Shown here one piece after another: positions 56,940 to 64,000 of a stretch of DNA of 64,000 nt. The notes beneath the pieces were generated by a model. The model saw only the letters and a program-made list of their open reading frames with translations, was not told where the DNA came from and searched no databases. Position 1 is the first letter of the stretch. Each line of letters starts with the position of its first letter. Both the position numbers and the translations under genes were made by a program. This DNA is from Alviniconcha marisindica (lineage: Eukaryota; Mollusca; Gastropoda; Provannidae), in NCBI GenBank assembly GCA_018857735.1, contig JABMCL010003129.1, forward strand, positions 1 to 64,000. Direction: 5' to 3'.

Positions 56940-57740
56940 TAGTGCTCTGCAGAATGCTCTCTGTCAGACATCATCAGCTTTCAGTTCAGTGTTTCAGACT
57001 TCAGCTGTCTGGTTACTCTCTGTCAGACAAAACAGACGGCTTTCAGTTTAGTGTTTCAGACTTCAGCTGTCTGGTTACTCTCTGTCAGACATCATCAGTT
57101 TTCAGGTTACAGTGTTTCAGACATCATCACCATTCAGGATACTGTGTTCCAGACATATCACTGTCAGATTCCTTTGTTTGAGACATAATCAGCTCTCAGG
57201 TTACTGTGTTTTAAACATCAGCTGTTGGACCAGAGTTATTTAGACATCATCGACTTTCAACTTACCTTTCAGATGTCATCAGCTGTATGGTTACTGTGTT
57301 CCAGACATCATCAGCTGTATGGTTACTGTATTTCAGACATCATCAGCTGTATGGTTACTGTGTTTCAGAAATCATCATCTGTATGGTTACTGTGTTTCAG
57401 ACATCATCAGCTGTATGGTTACTATATTTCAGAAATCATCAGCTGTATGGTTACTGTATTTCAGACATCATCAGCTGTATGGTTACTGTGTTCCAGACAT
57501 CATCAGCTGTATGGTTACTGTGTTTCAGACATCATCAGCTGTATGGTTACTGTGTTGCAGACATCATCAGCTGTATGGTTACTGTGTTGCAGACATCATC
57601 AGCTGTATGGTTACTGTGTTGCAGACATCATCAGCTACCAGGGTACTGTGTTTCAGAAATCATCAGCTGTTGGTTCACTGTGATTTATACACCAGATTTT
57701 AGGTTACTGTGTGAAGACATCATCAGCTTTTAGATTTCTG
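56940..57740. repeat. 32-bp tandem array
   Basis: About 12 regular copies of CATCATCAGCTGTATGGTTA CTGTGTTTCAGA (57265-57670), flanked by more diverged copies from 56945 and to 57750. All contain the palindrome CAGCTG or a close variant. Confidence 0.92.
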
Positions 57741-57749
57741 TGTTTCAGA

Positions 57750-59925
57750 CATCAACTGCCAGAAACACTTCATACTTGCAGTACAGTGGTTTTATCCTTT
57801 TTTATGAAACTGCTGTTTGTTATTTTTACCACTTTAATACTGACATTGTTTAGCATAATTTGAGATTACTCTTCATCCAGTATAACCCGTTTTGACATTT
57901 GCTGTGGGTAAAGGGTGTGCTTTGCTGAAATCTGTATTTTGTTTTTAATTTTTATAGGACCTTGACATTCAAAAAGATGCCCCCTGCCCCTCCCCAACTC
58001 CTTTACATGTTGTAAAGCTTTGTGTGTATTGCAATTGGGAGTGTGTGCACAGATGAACACATTGGACTGTTTGGATGCAGCACACACAGCAAGTTTAGTT
58101 TAGTACATACGTTTTATTTTATATTTTATTTTTTATCAAAAAACCACACCCATAAACCTGAATGTCAGCATCAGCCTAACTGGACTGGGCTGGATGTGGG
58201 CCGGTCTACCCATCTGAGGCACATGTTGGTTACGTTGTCATTTACCTGGACAGGATCTGTGTGGTGAAGCTCCAACTTTGCCCGGAGGTGTGCTGTGCCC
58301 ACTGCTGGTGTCGTTCTTGGCTTGAAGTCCAGGTGGCAGCAGTGTCCAACAGTTGTTAGACTTTCCGTAGTTGTCATTCACGGGAACAAGACCAACATGT
58401 GTTGTTGTTGTTGTTGTTGTTGCTTTGGCATCAGCTAAAGGGGATCAGTTGTGCATTTCCGGCCACAGCAACAACATAAACAACAACAACAAAAACTGCT
58501 AACGTTAGCTTTTGCTAACGTGTGCACCTGTTAAAGTGAGATCTTGCAAACATGACATAATGGCAGCCTCCTGTTTTTATTTCATTATTTACTCAGTATT
58601 ATTGGCATTGATTAGCTCAAACAGACACCATTTTCCTCTTCTTCTTTTTATTAATTTTTTTTTTTTAGTTACTGTACAGATTTATTCAGCACAGATTATT
58701 TACAAGTTCTGGAAATAGGCAAACCTCTTGACATGCATCTTTTCTTGTCCATTGTATAGGTCAAAATGAGGTCTTTTAAAAGTTGCTCTGCTGAGCTTCA
58801 CCCACAGGTATACTTCAGATTAGACACAGCTGTCAGACAGATGAAAGTTGAAGTTGTGTTTTCTCTGCAAGTACTTGTCACATTGTAGGAACAATATGTG
58901 AATGTTGCAAATAGACCTTGCAGAAATATGACATTTTATTTTATTTAGATACTGTTTATTGATTTTTAGCCCAGTTTAAATGCTTAAGAAAAAGGTCACC
59001 ATATTGTTAATGAGGAACATAGCTCCCTTCTAATAGTAATATGAACACAACCTTATGCTTAAACATCAGTATTAATATGTAACACACAACCTTGTGCTTA
59101 AATATCAGTATATATGTATATGAAATTGAATTTTTTTATACTGTGCACTTCCTGTCACAGCTTGCATGGTTGTACACATTTTAGTGTCAACATTTTAAAG
59201 AAAGTTGTCATCTAACTAGAAACTTGACAAGAGAATGTTCTTTTCAAAAGTCATGCCAGTCTGTATTGTGCGTAGGGAAAGAGAACAATGTAAGACATTT
59301 GTTAGTGGTACAGACTTTGGAGTACTGTTGTTAAGCAAAGTACTGGATTACAGTGTCATGCACATAACTCGTTTTGTCACTGTAGCCTGTGTTCAAGGGA
59401 CATAATGGACACCTTTCTGGACCTCATTTTTTGCCCTTTCTTCTTTTTAGTTTCCCTTTCCAGACTTGGTAAAAACTTACATACTTAGTTTTTTAAAACT
59501 CGTTGAAGCTGGGAGCATTCCAACTGTGCATAATGCCATCCTTAGTTGAGATTGACCTGTTCATTGATTTTTACGACTTAGTCACAAGAGACGGCAGTAG
59601 TTTCCATGTTGAGTTTGAGTTGTGCAACCACAGTTGGTCCTCTTGTTTCTGTGGTGTCCCTCGCGCTGCGACTCTTCCTTTGCTGGTGTTGCTGGAAGAT
59701 TCAGCCAGCTGGCGCTAGCTAAGAAAATCAAAACCTTCTCTCATGTATTTTGTTCATGCTCGAGTTGATTTTCTGAGGGTGACAGTGATGCATTGCACAG
59801 TACACTGTTCTTGTAAATATTGTGATTTGTAAGACAGGTTGTTCATTTTTGTATCACTATTTATATTTTTGTAAGTGCAGTAGTATTTATTGCATCCGTT
59901 TTGTGAGTGGCATGTTTGTGTTTTT
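57750..59925. other. Downstream DNA without recognised genes
   Basis: AT-rich. Contains a (TTG)n tract (58400-58425) and a partly complementary CAACAAC-rich tract (58469-58492), then the 12-bp palindrome GCTAACGTTAGC near 58498. Nothing else recognised. Confidence 0.5.
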
Positions 59926-60110
59926 CTTTTGTTCTTGATGCTGTATCAGGAGATAAAGGTGCATGTGTCTTTTGTCCTTGATGCTTTGCTGTGTCAGGAG
60001 ATAAAGGTGCATGTGTCTTTTGTCCTTGATGCTTTGCTGTGTCAGGGGATAAAGGTGCATGTGTCTTTTGTTCTTGATGCTTTGCTGTATCAGGGGATAA
60101 AGGTGCATTG
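59925..60110. repeat. 48-bp tandem array
   Basis: Four copies of TCTTTTGTCCTTGATGCTTT, GCTGTGTCAGGGGATAAAGG, TGCATGTG, the first with a 6-bp deletion. Confidence 0.9.
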
Positions 60111-60233
60111 GCAGTACAGGGGTTGAAGGGTGGACTCCCCAGAAGTAAAATAATAATCATGATAATAGTACTGACAATTTATAACAAAACGGACTGCTAG
60201 CATTCTGAGATCAAAAGTTTTTTTGTTTTTTTA

Positions 60234-60410
60234 AACAAAGTCCACTGATAGTTTTCTGAGACAAGGTCCAAACATACAGAAGGTTAAAAAGAACACTGAT
60301 TTTAGTAGAACACCGAACATGCACATGTTTTACGTTGTCCTATTAAAATCAGCGTTCTTTTGTACCTTTTGTGTGCCTGGACCCCAGAAGTATAGAATTG
60401 TGTACTTTGT
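60234..60410. repeat. Long imperfect palindrome (hairpin)
   Basis: The left arm (60234-60307) and right arm (60340-60410) are imperfect reverse complements. Examples are AAAGAACACTGATTTTAGTAG-type sequence against CTATTAAAATCAGCGTTCTTT-type sequence, and GGTCCAAACATACAGAAGGT against ACCTTTTGTGTGCCTGGACC. The short loop contains a further small palindrome (AACATGCACATGTT). Confidence 0.8.
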
Positions 60411-60414
60411 GACA

Positions 60415-61735
60415 CCAGTTGCTGGGTTGGGGCTCTGATACGCTCCTCCACTCTCTCCACACCATAGACTTTAACCGGGTAAAACCAGTGTAAATAGAAA
60501 TGTGCTTGTTTCGTGTGCTTTGTATAACACATTACCTGCCAACCTCGGAACATCTCTCTGGTTCTGTGAGGTTCTTCGTACAGTGGACTCCAGACTATTG
60601 GCCACTGTTGTTTCCTCCCTTTTTTCTGATCTTAAAATGTTGAACAAACAGCTGAAGACCGTAGACCGTTGCTGCAGAAAAAGGAAATGAATTTCAGTTT
60701 TCCCCTCATTTCAGTTCCTTCGCCCGCTCTCACCCTCTCATTGCCAATTGTAATGTGTGGGAAGGACACGTAAGGTCACTTTTAACGACACATTGCTGGT
60801 TTTTGTCCAGTCCTTATTCATGCCTTTGTATGCTCTCTGTACAGCAGACCTGTGCTGACTGCACCCTGTAACTTGCACTAGACTTGTGGTTCATGCCAGT
60901 CTTTTGTTACCATTGGGTTCAATGGTGTTGTGTTCGGTACCATTGTGTTGAGATTAATGGCTGTTGCATGCACCGGACCAACAGCCGACAGCTCCCCCCC
61001 CCCCCCCTTTGTCCAGCCTGTGGCGACACCTTCCCGCCAAGCTCGCCCCACTGCCTCATTCATTGGGCGATGCTGCACCTTTCTTCCCACAGGCGTCGAG
61101 GCTGTGGAGAAATGTCAGCCACAAAGCTATGAAAGCGCCGTTTGTGCGAGTGAAAAGTGGTTTCCAAACTGTGTAGTCAGGCTTGTGCCTGAACAGCACC
61201 CGGACTTGGGCAGTGGAGAATGGAGGCTAGGGTGTGAGAGGGAGATTCAGAATCAGTCGCCATGATGCTGTGGCTGAAGCCAGGTGTGCTGGCCTGGGGA
61301 GGGATATTTACCTATCTTATGATGCAGTCTAGCCAACTGTTTCAGTCATATAAATTAGACCCCCCCCCCCCCCCCCCCATTGTGTTTAGTGCTAGTAAAT
61401 ATTTCTGTCCTTCCCGCTTAAAAGCTCGTGAACTTGTAACAGTTTGTAGTGGTGTACATATCTTTCTTTTTGAGTGGAATCTGTCAATGCTTAAATGTTT
61501 TAACATTCTGTATATATAGTGACAATGTTTGGAGAGAGAGAAGGAGAAAAAAAAAGGTGATTTTTTTTAAAAGGACAAAGCTCTTCCATTGTCTTCTCTG
61601 TTACCTTTTCGGTCAGCTTCTGAGGTTTTTGGAAAGAAGTGTTGATGATGTCTATTGTTTGGTGAGAAAGTTAATATGGATTGAAACACAACTGCACATG
61701 TATCTTGCCCTCCTTGGATCTTGGGAATCTGATTG
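60415..61735. other. Downstream DNA without recognised genes
   Basis: Contains C-runs at 60996-61009 and 61360-61378. Short frames only, nothing recognised. Confidence 0.5.
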
Positions 61736-61737
61736 AG

Positions 61738-62500
61738 TCTGGAGATGTGGGTGTTGGCTGTCACCTGTGGGCAGTCTGGAGATGTGGGTGTTGGCTGTCA
61801 CCCACGGGCAGTCTGGAGATGTGGGTGTTAGCTGTCACCAGTGGGCAATCTGGAGATGTGGGTGTTGGCTGTGTGGAGATGTGGGTGTTGGCTGTCACCC
61901 ACGGGCAGTCTGGAGATGTGGGTGTTGGCTGTCACCCGGTGGCAGTCTGGAGATGTGGGTGTTGGCTGTGTGGAGATGTGGGTGTTAGCTGTCACCAGTG
62001 GGCAGTCTGGAGATGTGGGTGTTGGCTGTCACCTGGGGGCAGCCTGGAGATGTGGGTGTTGGCTGTGTGGAGATGTGGGTGTTAGCTGTCACCAGTGGGC
62101 AGTCTGGAGATGTGGGTGTTGGCTGTCACCTGGGGGCAGTCTGGAGATGTGGGTGTTGGCTGTCACCCGGGGGCAGTCTGGAGATGTGGATGTTGGCTGT
62201 TATCCAGGGGCAGTCTGGAGATGTGGGTGTTGGCTGTCACCTGGGGGCAGTCTGGAGATGTGGGTGTTGGCTGTCACCCGGGGGCAGTCTGGAGTTGTGG
62301 ATGTTGGCTGTTACCCAGGGGCAGTCTGGAGATGTGGGTGTTGGCTGTCACCTGGGGGCAGTCTGGAGATGTGGGTGTTGGCTGTCACCTGTGGGCAGTC
62401 TGGAGATGTGGGTGTTAGCTGTGTGGAGATGTGGGTGTTGGCTGTCACCCATGGGCAGACTGGAGATGTGGGATTGGTGTTGGCTGTCACCCCAGGGCAG
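61738..62500. repeat. 37-bp tandem array with skipped units
   Basis: About 20 copies of CTGGAGATGTGGGTGTTGGC TGTCACCTGGGGGCAGT. Some units are shortened to GTGGAGATGTGGGTGTTGGC TGT, giving a mixed period. Confidence 0.94.
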
Positions 62501-62501
62501 C

Positions 62502-62863
62502 CTTAAAGGGGACCCAAAGTGAAGAAGCTTTACATGCCTTACTGATTTTTTTAAAAATGGAGTAAAAAACATTCACAGCACTTTGTGTGTTGATGTGGTC
62601 TAGTTTGTGTAAAAGTTGACATCTGAAAGTTGGGAAAACATCTTTTTTTAACCCTAAACAATGCTGGCATGTGTGGCACAATGAACTGTATGACATTGTG
62701 AGCCAATCAGGAGGAGGTCAAATTTGAAGTAAACACAAGAACTTCCGAAAAAAACATTTTGCTGCATAAATACTGATAAGAAATGTCACACAAAATCTGC
62801 AAATGCCGCACATTTTCTCTGCAGTCAGGCCAGCTAGCCTCTTAGCTTTGGGTCCCCTTTAAG
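62502..62863. mobile_element. MITE-like element with perfect 18-bp inverted termini and TTAA ends
   Basis: Left end CTTAAAGGGGACCCAAAG (62502-62519) and right end CTTTGGGTCCCCTTTAAG (62846-62863) are exact reverse complements. The ends include TTAA, the target used by piggyBac-type elements. The 326-bp interior has no coding capacity. A further TTTGGGTCCCCTTTAAA lies 7 bp beyond (62871-62887), perhaps a remnant of a second copy. Confidence 0.85.
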
Positions 62864-62939
62864 TGTAACTTTTGGGTCCCCTTTAAATGTCAGGATTCCT
62901 ATTCCCACTGCTGTGGTGTCCCAGCTGCTTGTGCCCTTG

Positions 62940-63300
62940 TTAAACAGCCTCGTTGCTTTTGGTTGCCCCTTGGTTCAGACAGCCTTCTTGCTTTTGGTTG
63001 CCCCTTGGTTCAAACAGCCTTGTTGCTTTTGGTTGCCCCTTGGTTCAAACAGCCTTGTTGCTTTTGGTTGCCCCTTGGTTCAAACAGCCTTGTTGCTTTT
63101 GGTTGCCCCTTGGTTCAAACAGCCTTCTTGCTTTTGGTTGCCCCTTGGTTCAAACAGTCTTCTTGCTTTTGGTTGCCCCTTGGTTCAGTCTTCTTGCTTT
63201 TGGTTGCCCCTTGGTTCAAACAGTCTTCTTGCTTTTGGTTGCCCCTTGGTTCAAACAGTCTTCTTGCTTTTGGTTGCCCCTTGGTTCAGTCAGCCTTGTG
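62940..63300. repeat. 35-bp tandem array
   Basis: About ten copies of GGTTGCCCCTTGGTTCAAAC AGCCTTGTTGCTTTT, one shortened. Confidence 0.94.
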
Positions 63301-63605
63301 GCTGGGTGTGTATGGAGTGGTCAGTGTTGGACACCCTCTGTTCAAACAGCCTTGTAGCAGGGTGTGTGTGGAATGGTCAGTGTTGGACACCCTCTGTTCA
63401 AACAGCCTTGTGGCTGGGTGTGTGGAGTGGTCAGTGTTGGACACCCTCTGTTCAAACAGCCTTGTGGCTGGGTGTGTGGAGTGGTCAGTGTTGGACACCC
63501 TCTGTTCAAACAGCCTTGTGGCAGGGTGTGTGTGGAGTGGTCAGTGTTGGACACCCTCTGTTCAAACAGCCTTGTGGCAGGGTGTGTGGAGTGGTCAGTG
63601 TTGGA
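63290..63605. repeat. About 54-bp tandem array
   Basis: Six copies of GTGTGTGGAGTGGTCAGTGT, TGGACACCCTCTGTTCAAAC, AGCCTTGTGGCTGG. It shares GTTCAAACAGCCTTGT with the adjacent 35-bp array, so the two are related. Confidence 0.94.
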
Positions 63606-63694
63606 CGCTAGTGGGCCAGCGTTTTGTGGACTAGCGTGCATGGTTTGTAGGCTTCACAAGCCAGGTCCACTTGGGCCTGACCTCCTTAGCCGTA

Positions 63695-63935
63695 TTTTAT
63701 TGGGCGCCGTCTTCTCACAGCCACGTTTTGTTTGGCACTGTCTTCTCACAGCCACGTTTTGTTTGGCACCGTCTTCTCACAGCCACGTTTTGTTTGGCAC
63801 CGTCTTCTCACAGCCACGTTTTGTTTGGCACTGTGTGTCAGTGACTGGGCAGCGGGTAGGGCGGAGTGCCGTGTTGTCAGTGGGTAGGGTGGAGTGCTGT
63901 GTTGTCAGTGGGTAGGGTGGAGTGCTGTGTTGCTG
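63695..63935. repeat. 31-bp array and short GTGGGTAGGG array
   Basis: 63700-63830: four copies of CTTCTCACAGCCACGTTTTG TTTGGCACCGT. 63840-63935: three copies of GGGTAGGGTGGAGTGCTGTG TTGTCAGT. Confidence 0.9.
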
Positions 63936-63991
63936 AACAAAGGAGCCCAGACCCAAAGGGAGGAAGATACTGTGAACAGTCTTGCGTCGAA

Positions 63992-63997
63992 AATAAA
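63992..63997 (+). terminator. Candidate polyadenylation signal AATAAA at the window edge
   Basis: Canonical hexamer in GAAAATAAAGTG, the last bases of the window. If the SPTLC2 3' UTR is very long it could end just beyond; not testable here. Confidence 0.2.
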
Positions 63998-64000
63998 GTG

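Noticed and set aside
61841..63611. Long Trp/Cys-rich and Leu/Phe-rich repeat frames downstream
   Set aside because: Products of the 37-, 35- and 54-bp arrays; several frames are open at once and no start or splice context was found.

Overview
The window is animal nuclear DNA, most likely from a mollusc and plausibly a gastropod (inferred from the repeat style and the invertebrate exon structure; nothing here fixes a species). It holds one recognisable protein-coding gene on the + strand: the large catalytic subunit of serine palmitoyltransferase (SPTLC2 / LCB2), the pyridoxal-phosphate enzyme that starts sphingolipid synthesis at the endoplasmic reticulum. I assembled it from 13 exon positions (12991 to 53239). 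All splice phases agree and the exons sum to 551 codons plus a stop, close to the 562 residues of the human protein. The catalytic lysine falls at residue 374.

Layout. 1-12900 is upstream intergenic DNA: tandem repeats (one very C-rich, one with repeated CACGTG, two with repeated AP-1 heptamers), tRNA-derived SINE pieces, CA/TG microsatellites and an imperfect inverted repeat. 12900-13131 is the likely promoter and exon 1. 13132-53236 is the gene body, whose introns are crowded with minisatellites. 53240-64000 is the presumed 3' UTR and downstream DNA, with more tandem arrays, a long hairpin and a MITE-like element with perfect 18-bp terminal inverted repeats and TTAA ends.

The most interesting signal is a tandem exon duplication. 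Exons 3a (25358-25512) and 3b (26954-27108) are both 155 nt, have the same phases, and encode alternative versions of the same 51 residues between the membrane helix and the catalytic domain (32 of 51 identical). Including both or neither breaks the frame, so they must be mutually exclusive. Four GCATG motifs (the RBFOX-type element) lie within 345 nt after exon 3a, and I saw none in the comparable stretch after 3b. This would give one gene two SPT large subunits, somewhat as vertebrates have SPTLC2 and SPTLC3.

A second theme is that minisatellites have copied splice junctions. The exon 9 end and donor recur about 17 times in intron 9. The exon 5 end and donor recur about 10 times in intron 5, the first two in frame at 75-nt spacing. 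The exon 7 acceptor sits in a degenerate repeat. Several acceptors have UG-rich rather than pyrimidine-rich tracts because arrays run right up to them. Long open frames over these arrays are products of repeat periodicity and are not reported as genes.
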